This document shows positions 17,944-26,826 of a DNA stretch of 64,000 nt, piece by piece. A program made the position numbers and the translations under genes. A model generated the notes under the pieces. It did no database searches and was not told the DNA's origin. It was given only the letters and a program-made list of their open reading frames with translations. Numbering within the stretch: the first letter of the stretch is position 1; every line of letters begins with the position of its first letter. The stretch is from Candidatus Electrothrix communis (GTDB taxonomy: Bacteria; Desulfobacterota; Desulfobulbia; Desulfobulbales; Desulfobulbaceae). The stretch covers positions 434,001 through 498,000 of the forward strand of contig CP130629.1 in assembly GCA_030644725.1 (NCBI GenBank). The letters are read 5' to 3'.

Positions 17944-18027
17944 ATGGATACAGCTGTACATAATAGATTAGTCTCCTTTATCTGGTCCATCGCCGATGAT
18001 GCCCTCAATATTCCCCTACTTTGTTGA
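17944..18027 (+). pseudogene. Remnant of type I restriction methylase HsdM, N-terminal 27 residues
   Basis: From the ATG at 17944 the frame reads MDTAVHNRLVSFIWSIADD and then runs into an unrelated tail and a TGA at 18025. The sequence (H/N)N+(L/I)VSFIW(S/G)IADD is the characteristic beginning of HsdM-type N6-adenine methylases. The rest of the gene (about 480 residues) is missing. It joins a TPR fragment directly, so the locus is a deletion scar. Confidence 0.7.
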
Positions 18028-18284
18028 GGCTGAACAAAAACAACGTGCAAGCCAACGGAAACCTTGACATATGCTATGCCTTTTTAGGGCAACGAAAAAA
18101 GGCTTTAGCTTTTTTTGATCAGGCCTTGGAGATTGATGCGACATATGAACCTGCAAAGACAAACATGGCCGCTGTGCTGTCGTTGAAGGAAGGCGAAAAA
18201 TTATCAGATAATCAAACCAAAACGGTTGAATACTGCAGAGAGGTTGTTGAACAGATGGACGATAACAACAACCAGCGGCAGTAG
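18021..18284 (+). pseudogene. Tetratricopeptide-repeat fragment
   Basis: The 87-codon frame contains one recognisable TPR unit: NLDICYAFLGQRKKALAFFDQALEIDATYEPAKTN, with the usual A8, G/Y11 and A20 pattern. It has no proper start (an in-frame TTG only) and overlaps the HsdM remnant in another frame. It looks like the C-terminal end of a larger TPR protein whose 5' part was lost. Confidence 0.65.
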
Positions 18285-18471
18285 CCTGAAATATTATCGA
18301 GATCTGAAGAACTCTCTTGATACCGCGTTTGATGAAGGACGTGCGAAAGGACGGAAAGAACAGAAGCTTGAGATCGCCAGGGAAATGCTGGCAGAGGGAG
18401 AACCGGTGGAAAAGATAGTGAGATTTACCGGGCTTGAGCCTGCGGTTGTGGAGGAATTGAGGGGGAATTAG
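18283..18471 (+). pseudogene. C-terminal tail of a PD-(D/E)XK (Rpn-like) transposase-associated nuclease
   Basis: The segment SLKYYRDLKNSLDTAFDEGR followed by a charged helix and REMLAEGEPVEKIVRFTGL is typical of the C-terminal tail of Rpn/PD-(D/E)XK 'nuclease family transposase' proteins. The catalytic domain is absent. It begins abruptly where the TPR fragment ends, which suggests a recombination junction near 18283. Confidence 0.65.
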
Positions 18472-18538
18472 GGGGCTGTGACCATAATTAACTCCTTGGC
18501 CGTCAGCGCTATCGCAAAATACAGTAAGGAAAAACAAT

Positions 18539-19729
18539 ATGAACAACCCGAAGAGGATAGATCTACAGCCCATGAAAGAACTAAAACTGGCAGGGACAAT
18601 CCCATTGGTTCCCGCTGTTAGTCTTGATGATGCCCCTTGCTGAGGGCCAAAACCTGATCCCAGGTCGGGGATCCACGATTTACCCGGATACGCCCTCCAG
18701 CCCTATGTTGCAGGGTTTCTAGAAACAGCTGCCGGTGCTGTCCCCAGAGTCAAGACCGTGTTGGGGTTCCGGGATCGTCTGGGAACGATCCGGGCACGTA
18801 CCGGCATTACCCGCAACCGCTACAAGGTCAATCCAGGCTTATATGGGGTGGGGAGTCCTTCCCCGGAGTCACCGGTGTTTGTTACCGCCAACTACAAACT
18901 CAGTTTTGATGGGCTGCGCAGGGAATTAACTGGCCTGGACGGTTGGATACTGGTGGTGGATACCAGGGGCATCAATGTTTGGTGTGCAGCGGGCAAGCGA
19001 ACTTTTTCCACGGATGAGGTCGCTTGGCAGGTGCGACAAAGCGGGCTGGAGCGGGTCGTCTCTCACCGGGAGGTAATTCTGCCCCAGTTTGCGGCCATCG
19101 GTGTCGCCCTGCATGAGCTGAAAAAGCAATGTGGATTCAAGGGCGTTTTCGGGCCGATCCGTGCCGATGATATTCCGGAATTTATGCGACAGAACCGCAA
19201 AGCGGACGAGTCCCAGCGCTCGGTCACCTTTACCCTGGCTGAACGGCTGACCCTGGTCCCGGTGGAAATCATACTTATCTGGAAACAATTTCTCTTGGCA
19301 GCCCTTGTCGGTTTTATCCTTTCCGGTATCGGCCCGGATATCTATTCCCCGGCTGCGGCCTGGGCCAGAGGCTGGACAGCTGTCAATGCCACAGCACTGG
19401 CTGTCTTGACCGGTGCCTTGGCTGTCCCCACTCTGCTGCCCTGGATTCCGGGCCGTCAGTTCTGGCTCAAGGGAGCCCTGACCGGCGCAATTGGGGGCAT
19501 GGCCTATCTGTTGACTCTTATGGCGGAAGCCGGGCTTGGGGAAAAAATCGGAATTTTGCTCTGGATTATGGCCGGGTCATCCTATATGGCGATGAATTTT
19601 ACCGGAGCAACCCCCTTTACCTCCCTTTCCGGGGTGGAACAGGAAATGCGCAAAGGGTTACCGATCCAGTGCGGCAGCGTCCTCTTTGCTCTGCTGCTCT
19701 GGATTCTCTCTCCCTTCATAGGAGTATAA
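18539..19729 (+). CDS. hgcA: HgcA corrinoid membrane protein for mercury methylation, putative selenoprotein
   Basis: HgcA passes a methyl group from its cobamide cofactor to Hg(II). The cap-helix motif INVWCAAGK (Cys149, the expected lower axial ligand of cobalt) is intact, preceded by SPVFVTANYKLSFDGLR. Five membrane spans follow (about residues 235-396). hgcB starts 4 bases downstream. The frame starts at ATG 18539 after TAAGGA, and codon 35 (18641-18643) is TGA, directly after Cys34 and before GPKP. The conserved N-terminal part (ETAAGAVPRVKT...) lies after the TGA with no ATG, GTG or TTG before GTG 18758. So the TGA is probably read as selenocysteine; a nonsense mutation or sequencing error is the alternative. 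Length is 396 residues. Confidence 0.9.
18656..18673 (+). promoter_or_regulatory. Putative bacterial SECIS hairpin in hgcA
   Basis: GATCCC (18656-18661) and GGGATC (18668-18673) form a perfect 6-bp stem with loop AGGTCG. The loop begins 18 nt after the TGA at 18641-18643. As I recall it, the E. coli fdhF SECIS has an AGGUCU loop 17 nt after its UGA, in which the second and third loop bases matter for SelB. Spacing, size and loop bases all fit, although the bulged U of fdhF is absent. Confidence 0.75.
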
Positions 19730-19733
19730 AACT

Positions 19734-20027
19734 ATGCGTGATTTTCGATATATTGACGGTGCCGCCATTCTCAAACTGAACGAGCAGGCCTGTATCGGCT
19801 GCGGTATTTGCGTAACCGTATGCCCGCACCGTGTTTTCACCCTGGGTAAGAACAAGGCATCAATTACAGATTATAATGGCTGCATGGAATGCGGGGCCTG
19901 CGCCACCAACTGCCCGACCAAGGCCATTTACGTCAACCCAGACGACGGCTGCGGCTGCGCCGTCCTGATCATCAACAGATGGCTGTCCAGGATCATGAAA
20001 AAAAGAGTCGATTTGGGCTGCTGTTGA
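19734..20027 (+). CDS. hgcB: HgcB ferredoxin-like protein of the mercury methylation pair
   Basis: HgcB is thought to return electrons to the cobalt of HgcA. The 97-residue product has two 4Fe-4S motifs, CIGCGICVTVCP and CMECGACATNCP, a further cysteine pair CGC, and the C-terminal vicinal cysteines (LGCC) that are a family hallmark. AGGAG precedes the start, and only 4 bases separate it from hgcA, so the two are cotranscribed. Confidence 0.93.
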   Translation: MRDFRYIDGAAILKLNEQACIGCGICVTVCPHRVFTLGKNKASITDYNGCMECGACATNCPTKAIYVNPDDGCGCAVLIINRWLSRIMKKRVDLGCC

Positions 20028-20096
20028 ACAAAGAGTGATGATCAGCGATGCGGATGCGAGTGCGAGCCCTGGATCGAAATGGTGGTCTACAAGCTG

Positions 20097-20825
20097 TTAC
20101 GAAAAATCGCAGACAAGCGGGGCGTGATCGGAAAATATAACGTCAGGAATGAAGAATTTCTCCACTGTCAGGTCCGGGCTATAAAGAATGAAATCCAGCT
20201 GACGTTTCGGTGAGCGGCTCGGGTGAGAGGGTTGGCCTTGATCGTTGGCATTGCGGAGATGGGTTGCAGCAAGAAAGAGTTCGAGTTCTTGGTCGCCCCA
20301 CAGGACATTGAAGTCTCCTGCCACGATAACAGGGCCCTGCGTTGTTTTTACCAATTTATACAGTTGCTGGAGCTGGCTTTGTCTGTTGTAATAGGTCAGG
20401 GAAAGATGGACGAGGAAAACAGTCAGGTTTGCTGTTTTGGCCTCAATGGCAAGCCGTTTGATCCCTTTGCTGAAAAAATGAAACTGATGATCAAGAAACT
20501 TTTCCTTGCTCAGGAGAGCATTGCCCTGTTTGGCAAGGACCGGAACTCGTCGGGGCAGGGAGCCACAACGGTATTTTGATTCAACGATATGATCATACTC
20601 CAAGCGACGAGCCAGTAATTCTGCCTGACAGCAGTTTCCTGTTCGGAAAGAACCGGAATCGACTTCCACCAGCCCGACAAGGTCAGGAGCCAACCTGCTG
20701 ATAAATTCAGTAATTCGTCGATAATTCTCTGTTGAGCGCTTCAAATATCCCGCATAGGGAACCGGCAAATGGAATTGGGTTCCGATGCCGGTCCCATAGC
20801 GGATATTGTAGAGGAGGAAACGCAA
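20097..20825 (-). CDS. Endonuclease/exonuclease/phosphatase family protein
   Basis: The 242-residue protein has the DNase-I-like fold motifs: LLYNIRYG at the start, LVEVD (metal-binding Glu), VHLSL, VAGDFNVLWGD and the C-terminal SDHAPLVCDF. The substrate (DNA, phospholipid or sugar phosphate) cannot be told. It starts 2 bases after the pcnB stop, so it is translationally coupled to that gene. Confidence 0.87.
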   Translation of the reverse strand: MRFLLYNIRYGTGIGTQFHLPVPYAGYLKRSTENYRRITEFISRLAPDLVGLVEVDSGSFRTGNCCQAELLARRLEYDHIVESKYRCGSLPRRVPVLAKQGNALLSKEKFLDHQFHFFSKGIKRLAIEAKTANLTVFLVHLSLTYYNRQSQLQQLYKLVKTTQGPVIVAGDFNVLWGDQELELFLAATHLRNANDQGQPSHPSRSPKRQLDFILYSPDLTVEKFFIPDVIFSDHAPLVCDFS

Positions 20826-20827
20826 CC

Positions 20828-22237
20828 TTACCCCTTGAGTAGTCCAAACACTCCGTGTTTTTCACTGCTAAAGGCCGGGTTGTTGCCGCCTCTTCTCCCC
20901 CCGCGATGCGGTGTTTCTGGTGTGCTCGTCCCAGCAAGTATCGCAGGCGACTCCTGAACCTTTGTAACGTTTTTTGGAGCTTCTTCAATAAATTGCTTGA
21001 AATCGGTCAGTTTTTCCCCGGCAATTGCTTCCTGGTACAGGGCATAGAATCGGGAACAGTCAGGGAAGTAGCTCTTTTTTCGGAGCCAAGCTGGCCAAGT
21101 GTCATTCTTGCGATTTTTTTGTAAGGAGGACATATTCACGAACAGGGTAGTGATGTTGTCCTTGATCGCACGTTTGAGGTTAAGCCGGCGGGCAAAAACC
21201 TGATCAAGCTCACCTCGGATAGATTTTGATAAGCGGTGATATACCGGTCCCTTGAGTTCCTGGTTGAGCAGGTCGAAATGGCGCAGTGCCCAGGGAAAGA
21301 GTAGGAGAGCAAAGAGCATGGAATCTTCAAGAACTACCCGTCCATTTTCTTTGCCTTGGCAATATATCTTGTCTAACGCGCCCAGCAAGGACAATAATTC
21401 GCCTTTAACGGCCTCTCCCTTGGTCTCGTCGTTGAAGAGCTCGTTATAAAAGGGGAAAAGGGTAGAAAAGACACCTGTTTGGAGAGCCAGGTTGGCCCAG
21501 GCCTTACTGTGGCCGCCGCGCAGATCCTTGAGCAGCTCATCTCTGATCCGAGAGGTGGGGCAGAGATCAAGTTTGTCCGCATGGTTTTTGATGGCCTCCA
21601 GGGTTTTTTTCTCAATACTGAAGTCATTACGGGCAGCGTGACGAATCGCCCGAAGCATGCGGACCGGATCCCGAATAATACGTTGCTCAGGCTCGCCAAC
21701 AATGCGGATAATGCCGTCCGTCAGATCCTGAACACCACCGACATAATCGATAAGCGTTTTGCTTTCAATCTCATAAAAAAGAGAATTGATGGTCAGGTCG
21801 CGGCGATAGGCATCCTCTTCCAAGGTGCCAAAGGTGTTGTTTGCAGGCAGCACCTTGTCCGGTTCATCGCTGTCATATTCACTTCTGGAGCGTAGGGTGG
21901 AGACTTCGATGATTTTATTGCCCTTGAAAAAGACCTGTACGAGACGAAAGCGTCTTCCTATGGTCCGGGAGTTGCGAAAAAGTTTGCGCAATTGTCCCGG
22001 TCGGGCATTGGTGGATATGTCAAAATCTTTCGGCTGATTACCGAGGTAGAGGTCGCGTACACCGCCGCCGACCAGATACCCTGAGTACCCTGCATCCCGT
22101 AAACGATAGAGGACCTTGAGGGCTTCAGGTTCAATATCCTTCTCCAGGATGGGATGTTCTTCCAGTGAAAGTATGGTGTGTTTGCTTTCTTCTTTTTCTT
22201 CCGTCAGTGGCGAATCATTTTCTCTGGTGCCGTTCAT
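20828..22237 (-). CDS. pcnB: Poly(A) polymerase / CCA-adding-type nucleotidyltransferase (PcnB-like)
   Basis: This class II nucleotidyltransferase adds 3' adenosines to RNA. It shows LVGGGVRDLYLGNQPKDFDI (catalytic Asp pair), a GRRFRLVQVFF block typical of PcnB, FGTLEEDAYRRDLTINSLF, and RDPVRMLRAIRHAAR. At 469 residues with a basic C-terminal arm it matches poly(A) polymerase rather than a plain CCA enzyme, but these are hard to separate by sequence. The N-terminal 30 residues are acidic and unconserved. Confidence 0.88.
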   Translation of the reverse strand: MNGTRENDSPLTEEKEESKHTILSLEEHPILEKDIEPEALKVLYRLRDAGYSGYLVGGGVRDLYLGNQPKDFDISTNARPGQLRKLFRNSRTIGRRFRLVQVFFKGNKIIEVSTLRSRSEYDSDEPDKVLPANNTFGTLEEDAYRRDLTINSLFYEIESKTLIDYVGGVQDLTDGIIRIVGEPEQRIIRDPVRMLRAIRHAARNDFSIEKKTLEAIKNHADKLDLCPTSRIRDELLKDLRGGHSKAWANLALQTGVFSTLFPFYNELFNDETKGEAVKGELLSLLGALDKIYCQGKENGRVVLEDSMLFALLLFPWALRHFDLLNQELKGPVYHRLSKSIRGELDQVFARRLNLKRAIKDNITTLFVNMSSLQKNRKNDTWPAWLRKKSYFPDCSRFYALYQEAIAGEKLTDFKQFIEEAPKNVTKVQESPAILAGTSTPETPHRGGRRGGNNPAFSSEKHGVFGLLKG

Positions 22238-22394
22238 GGTTGCATACTGGTCTCAAATAACTTTATCACAGAGTTTACGCTCTGATACGAGAAGCCTTCC
22301 TTATGAGTCTGCTCAGGACAGCCCGGACCGGATTGTGTACTCGGCAATGACAGTTTGAGGAGGTTGAAGAAGGCTCTATGGGGTTTCACTGCGG

Positions 22395-23396
22395 TCAGGT
22401 GGTCTCTGTGTTTCCTTCTTGATGCTGCATTGTGTTTTCCTTGTACACGGATTCCGCATCACGAACAAATCTTCTGAAGATTTCCTTGACCGGCAGAATT
22501 TCCTTCATTTTATAGGCATTAGCCCCGCAGAAAACTAACCCGTTATCAACATCACCCTCGCAAGAAGCAACAAGGCGATCATTAATGCAGTACTTGTAAC
22601 TGCATTTTTTCAGGCATTTGAATTTGCATTTCTCTGGGGAAACATCTTCGCCCTGCTCCATCTGCCTGATGAAGTCTGTTTTAATGGCTCGGCCTGTCAT
22701 GCCCACCGGTGACTGCACATTAATAATATCTTCTTTTTGTGCCCCTAGGTAGGTTTCTTTAAATTCTTGAGAGACAGAGCATTCTTCGCTCAGGACAAAA
22801 CGGGAAGCGATCTGTACACCGTCTGCACCGTACTTATCCATCATCTCAGCCATTTCAAAGCCGTCGGTGACACCGCCTGCTGCAATCAAGGGTACTTTGG
22901 AAACCACTTTGCGGATCGTAGGGAAGATTTCCCGCAAAGGCTTGTCCGTGCCCAGATGTCCGCCAGCTTCAGCTGCCTCGACAATAATGGCAGCAGCTCC
23001 GAGTTTTTCAGCTAGCCGAGCAAATGACGGTGAAGAAACAATGGAGACGATGGGGGTATTATATTGTTTGCCGATTTTAAAAATATCTCGGGAAAATCCG
23101 GCCCCGGTTACAATCATATCGACACCGGCCTCAATGGATGCTGTGACCAAATCATGAAAATTTTTCATGGCATACATGATGTTTACCGCAATAATGCCGT
23201 CCGTGGCAGATTTGGCCTTACGGATATCTTCTTTCAGTTCGGGAACCGGAATGCCGGAGCCACCAATGGTGCCGATACCGCCGCAAGCCGCTACAGGAAT
23301 TGCCAGTGCCGAGGTTGATACCCGTACAGACATTCCCCCTTGAAGAAGAGGGATTCGTGCGGTGAAAGAACCGATTTTAAGTTCAGGTAATTTCAT
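22395..23396 (-). CDS. Nitronate monooxygenase-like flavin oxidoreductase with a Cys cluster
   Basis: The 333-residue TIM-barrel flavoprotein carries IPLLQGGMSVRVS, VTGAGFSRDIF, EAAEAGGHLG and PLIAAGGVTDG, which bind FMN in the NMO/enoyl-reductase II family. Near residues 270-285 it has an unusual cluster, CKFKCLKKCSYKYC, plus later cysteines (ASCEGD, VFCGAN), which might hold an Fe-S centre. The reaction is not certain; family members oxidise nitronates or reduce enoyl thioesters. Confidence 0.82.
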   Translation of the reverse strand: MKLPELKIGSFTARIPLLQGGMSVRVSTSALAIPVAACGGIGTIGGSGIPVPELKEDIRKAKSATDGIIAVNIMYAMKNFHDLVTASIEAGVDMIVTGAGFSRDIFKIGKQYNTPIVSIVSSPSFARLAEKLGAAAIIVEAAEAGGHLGTDKPLREIFPTIRKVVSKVPLIAAGGVTDGFEMAEMMDKYGADGVQIASRFVLSEECSVSQEFKETYLGAQKEDIINVQSPVGMTGRAIKTDFIRQMEQGEDVSPEKCKFKCLKKCSYKYCINDRLVASCEGDVDNGLVFCGANAYKMKEILPVKEIFRRFVRDAESVYKENTMQHQEGNTETT

Positions 23397-23674
23397 TATA
23401 TTCTCTTTTTTTTCATTATATTCTCTCCGTATACAAATGACAGGGACGCCGGAAGAGTTTGCATTATATCCATAATGCTACGCCATGATAGCTTTGTCAA
23501 GTATCCCCCGTCAAGCCGTAGTCAAAAATTTTTTCTAGGGTACCATATTCCTACGAGATCGGCTTGACTTTTCCAGGCTAAATGAATTAAGTTTGAACTT
23601 TTTCTTTCCTTGTTTAGCTGTAAGGAAAGATTGCACCCTATGCACCCTAAGACGGATAAATTGAGGAGTACACG

Positions 23675-24931
23675 TTGAAAATCAAGGCCATTAACGGAGT
23701 AAAAGATATTCTGTCGGACGAGATCGTTTTTTGGCAGAAAATCGAGAAAGCAGCTCGCGATATTTTTCGCCGTTTCGGCATTTGTGAAATTCGTTTGCCT
23801 ATTCTGGAAAAAACCGAGCTTTTTGCCCGCACCATTGGTGAGGCCACGGATATTGTCGAAAAGGAGATGTATACCTTTGTTGACAAAGGGATTACCATGC
23901 GACCGGAGATCACAGCCTCGTTGCTGCGTGCCTATGTTGAGCACGGTCTCCATGTGCAGCAGCCGATACAGCGTCTGTTCAGTATTGGGCCGGTGTTTCG
24001 TCACGAACGTCCGCAAAAGGGTCGGCAGCGTCAGTTTCATCAGGTTGACGTAGAGGTCATCGGGGCGCAGGAGCCGCAGGTTGATGCCGAGTTGATGGCT
24101 ATGGGGCAGATGCTGCTGAATGAGCTGAACCTGGATGTCAGCCTTGAAATCAACTCTCTTGGCTGTCCGGAATGCCGACCTGATTTCCGAGAAAAGCTGA
24201 TTGCCTACCTCCACGAGCGTCACGAGAGCTTATGTGATGATTGCAAACGGCGGATCGAGAAAAATCCCCTCCGGGTCTTAGATTGTAAGCAGCAGGGCTG
24301 CCGGGCAATGGTGCAGGAAGCCCCGTCTATTATAGATAATCTCTGTTCTGCCTGTGAAGAGCATTTTGCCGCAGTGCGGCAGCAGTTGGACCGGCTTGAG
24401 GTTGTGTACACCCTGAATCGTTTCATGGTGCGTGGCTTGGATTATTATAATCGCACCACCTTTGAGTTTTTGACAACCGATCTCGGTGCTCAGGCCGCAG
24501 TTGCAGCCGGTGGCCGCTATGATGGTCTGGTTGAGCAGCTCGGTGGCCCGAAAAAGACCCCTGGCATCGGTTTTGCGATGGGGATGGAGCGACTCTGTCT
24601 CCTGATGCAGCAGCAGGAAGGACAGCAGGAAGAGCAGAGCGGAGCAGATATCTTTACTGCCGCACTTGGTGAGCAGGCTATAGAGTTCGCCGCACCTCTT
24701 GTTCATCAGCTGCGCCAGCTGGGTTTACAAGCTGCAATGGATTACAGTAACCGCAGCCTCAAGGCCCAGATGAAGCAGGCAGGGCGAGTTAAAGCGGGCT
24801 TTACCCTAATCGTTGGTGAGCAGGAGTTAGAACAGGGTAAAGGGGTTTTGCGGAACATGAACACCCAGGAGCAGAGCGAGTTTTCCCTTGAGGGAGGTGC
24901 ATCGGCGTTGGCAGGGGTGATTGCCGGATAA
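23675..24931 (+). CDS. hisS: Histidyl-tRNA synthetase
   Basis: This class II aminoacyl-tRNA synthetase attaches histidine to tRNA-His. The 418-residue product shows motif 2 (FRHERPQKGRQRQFHQVDVE), the histidine-specific blocks LDYYNRTTFEF and GGRYDGLVEQLGG, and the C-terminal anticodon-binding domain. The start is a TTG at 23675 with GAGGAG 6 bases upstream. No ATG in the frame gives the conserved KIKAINGVKDIL beginning. Confidence 0.96.
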   Translation: MKIKAINGVKDILSDEIVFWQKIEKAARDIFRRFGICEIRLPILEKTELFARTIGEATDIVEKEMYTFVDKGITMRPEITASLLRAYVEHGLHVQQPIQRLFSIGPVFRHERPQKGRQRQFHQVDVEVIGAQEPQVDAELMAMGQMLLNELNLDVSLEINSLGCPECRPDFREKLIAYLHERHESLCDDCKRRIEKNPLRVLDCKQQGCRAMVQEAPSIIDNLCSACEEHFAAVRQQLDRLEVVYTLNRFMVRGLDYYNRTTFEFLTTDLGAQAAVAAGGRYDGLVEQLGGPKKTPGIGFAMGMERLCLLMQQQEGQQEEQSGADIFTAALGEQAIEFAAPLVHQLRQLGLQAAMDYSNRSLKAQMKQAGRVKAGFTLIVGEQELEQGKGVLRNMNTQEQSEFSLEGGASALAGVIAG

Positions 24932-24951
24932 AAGATATCGTTGCTGGAACA

Positions 24952-24972
24952 GGGCGATCACAAGGATCGCCC
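24952..24972. repeat. GGGCGATC palindrome after hisS
   Basis: GGGCGATC (24952-24959) and GATCGCCC (24965-24972) form an 8-bp stem with a 5-base loop, followed by CCTACG and a short T-rich run. It may act as a terminator for hisS but resembles a dispersed palindromic repeat. Confidence 0.5.
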
Positions 24973-25017
24973 CCTACGTTGTTTTGAATTTTTTCCGAAT
25001 ATAAAAAAGAGACACAC

Positions 25018-26802
25018 ATGGAATCAATGGGAGCGCTGCGGCGCACACATGACTGCAATACCCTCGGCCTAGACAACCTGGATCAGGAAGTCGTCCTGAT
25101 GGGCTGGGTTCTTCGTCGCCGTGACCACGGCGGAGTTATTTTTATCGACCTGCGCGACCGCTACGGCATTACCCAGGTTGTTTTTAATCCGGAAATCAAC
25201 CCGGACGTCCATGAAAAGGCACATCAGCTCCGTTCTGAATGGGTCTTGGCGATCAAAGGAAAGGTGGAGCGGCGTCCGGGCGACATGGCCAATTCCAAGC
25301 TGAAAACTGGTGCTATCGAGGTATTGGTGAGTGATCTCAAGATTCTTAATACCAGCAAGACCCCGCCCTTTCCTCTGGATGAGGCCAGCGAGATCTCGGA
25401 TAATCTCCGTCTTCAGTACCGCTATCTTGATCTGCGACGGCCGGAAATCGCCAACAACCTGATCATGCGCCATAAGGCGGTCCAGACCGTCCGTAATTAT
25501 CTCACGGAAAGCGACTTTCTGGAGATTGAGACACCCATGCTCACCCGGTCCACCCCGGAAGGTGCTCGTGATTATTTGGTACCCAGCCGAGTGAATGCGG
25601 GCAAGTTTTATGCTCTGCCCCAGTCGCCGCAGCTCTTTAAGCAGATGCTGATGATCGCCGGGATGGAACGCTATTTCCAGGTCGTCAAGTGCTTCCGTGA
25701 TGAGGATCTGCGTGCTGATCGCCAGCCGGAATTCACCCAGATTGATATGGAGCTGAGTTTTGTCGGTGAGGATGATATCATTGGCATCAGTGAAGGCATG
25801 GTCAAAGCCGTGTTCAAAGCGACTCGGGATATTGATCTGGAACCCCCTTTCCGTCGGATGAAATACGACGAGGCTGTTGCTCGCTACGGAACGGATCGTC
25901 CGGATGCTCGCTTCGGCCTGGAGTTGAACGATTTGACCGAGACTCTGCGTGGTTGCGGCTTCAAAGTCTTTAACTCCATTATTGAAAAGGGCGGGGCAGT
26001 CAAGGCGATCAATGCCAAGGGCTGCGCGACCTTTTCCCGCAAGGATCTGGATGATTTGACCAATTTTGCCGGTACCTTCGGGGCCAAGGGCATGGCTTGG
26101 ATCAAGATAAAAGAGGAAGGGTGGCAGTCGCCCATCACTAAGTTTTTTAACGAGGACGAACTGGCCGCGATGGGTAAGGCCCTGGAGGCTGAGCCGGGCG
26201 ATCTGATCCTGTTCGGTGCGGATGATGCGTCCACGGTTAATCAGGTCTTGGCTGAGTTGCGTCTGGAGCTGGCCCGTCGGCTTGATCTCCTGGATGAGAA
26301 CACCTTTGATTTTCTCTGGATCACCGACTTCCCCTTAGTGGAGTATGATGCTGACCGGAAACGGTATTCTTCAGTACATCATCCGTTTACCGCTCCTTTT
26401 GAAGAGCAGCTTGACATGCTGGAAAGCGATCCGGGCAAGGTCAAGAGTCGCGCCTACGATCTGGTCCTGAACGGTAATGAAATCGGCGGCGGTTCCATCC
26501 GTATCCATCAGCCGGATATTCAGGCACGGGTACTCAAGGTGCTGGGGATTGACAAGGAAGAGGCTGAGGATAAATTCGGCTTTCTCCTCAATGCGCTGGA
26601 GTTCGGGGCACCGCCCCACGGCGGTATCGCCTTTGGTGTGGATCGTCTGCTGATGATCCTGACCGGTTCCAGCTCCATCCGGGACGTTATTGCCTTTCCT
26701 AAGACCCAGAAGGCTACCTGTCCGCTCACCGAAGCACCTTCTTCGGTGGCCCGGAAGCAGCTTACTGAGCTGCATTTGCGGCCTGATTGGAAAGAGGAGT
26801 AA
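25018..26802 (+). CDS. aspS: Aspartyl-tRNA synthetase (probably non-discriminating)
   Basis: This bacterial-type class II synthetase has 594 residues: an N-terminal OB-fold anticodon domain, motif 2 ([20 protein letters not shown]), the bacterial GAD insert, and motif 3 ([13 protein letters not shown]). In the anticodon domain it has RRRDHGG; from memory a His at that position marks Asp-RS enzymes that also charge tRNA-Asn, while the discriminating E. coli enzyme has Leu. If so, Asn-tRNA-Asn would be completed by an amidotransferase elsewhere. It lies 86 bases after hisS. Confidence 0.95.
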   Translation: MESMGALRRTHDCNTLGLDNLDQEVVLMGWVLRRRDHGGVIFIDLRDRYGITQVVFNPEINPDVHEKAHQLRSEWVLAIKGKVERRPGDMANSKLKTGAIEVLVSDLKILNTSKTPPFPLDEASEISDNLRLQYRYLDLRRPEIANNLIMRHKAVQTVRNYLTESDFLEIETPMLTRSTPEGARDYLVPSRVNAGKFYALPQSPQLFKQMLMIAGMERYFQVVKCFRDEDLRADRQPEFTQIDMELSFVGEDDIIGISEGMVKAVFKATRDIDLEPPFRRMKYDEAVARYGTDRPDARFGLELNDLTETLRGCGFKVFNSIIEKGGAVKAINAKGCATFSRKDLDDLTNFAGTFGAKGMAWIKIKEEGWQSPITKFFNEDELAAMGKALEAEPGDLILFGADDASTVNQVLAELRLELARRLDLLDENTFDFLWITDFPLVEYDADRKRYSSVHHPFTAPFEEQLDMLESDPGKVKSRAYDLVLNGNEIGGGSIRIHQPDIQARVLKVLGIDKEEAEDKFGFLLNALEFGAPPHGGIAFGVDRLLMILTGSSSIRDVIAFPKTQKATCPLTEAPSSVARKQLTELHLRPDWKEE

Positions 26803-26826
26803 GGCCGGAGCATGATACTGTAAGCC

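Noticed and set aside
17774-17971. 65-codon plus-strand ORF overlapping the HsdM remnant
   Set aside because: It is in a different frame from the recognisable HsdM sequence and has no coding signature.
18758-19729. Ordinary hgcA start at GTG 18758
   Set aside because: It would cut off conserved upstream sequence (ETAAGAVPRVKT) in the same frame, and there is no ribosome-binding site before it. The ATG at 18539 with TGA readthrough explains the frame better.
20025-20027. hgcB stop TGA as a second selenocysteine codon
   Set aside because: HgcB normally ends with a vicinal Cys pair exactly here, and I found no SECIS-like hairpin at the right distance.
23522-24223. 233-codon minus-strand frame opposite hisS
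   Set aside because: hisS motifs on the plus strand account for the region.
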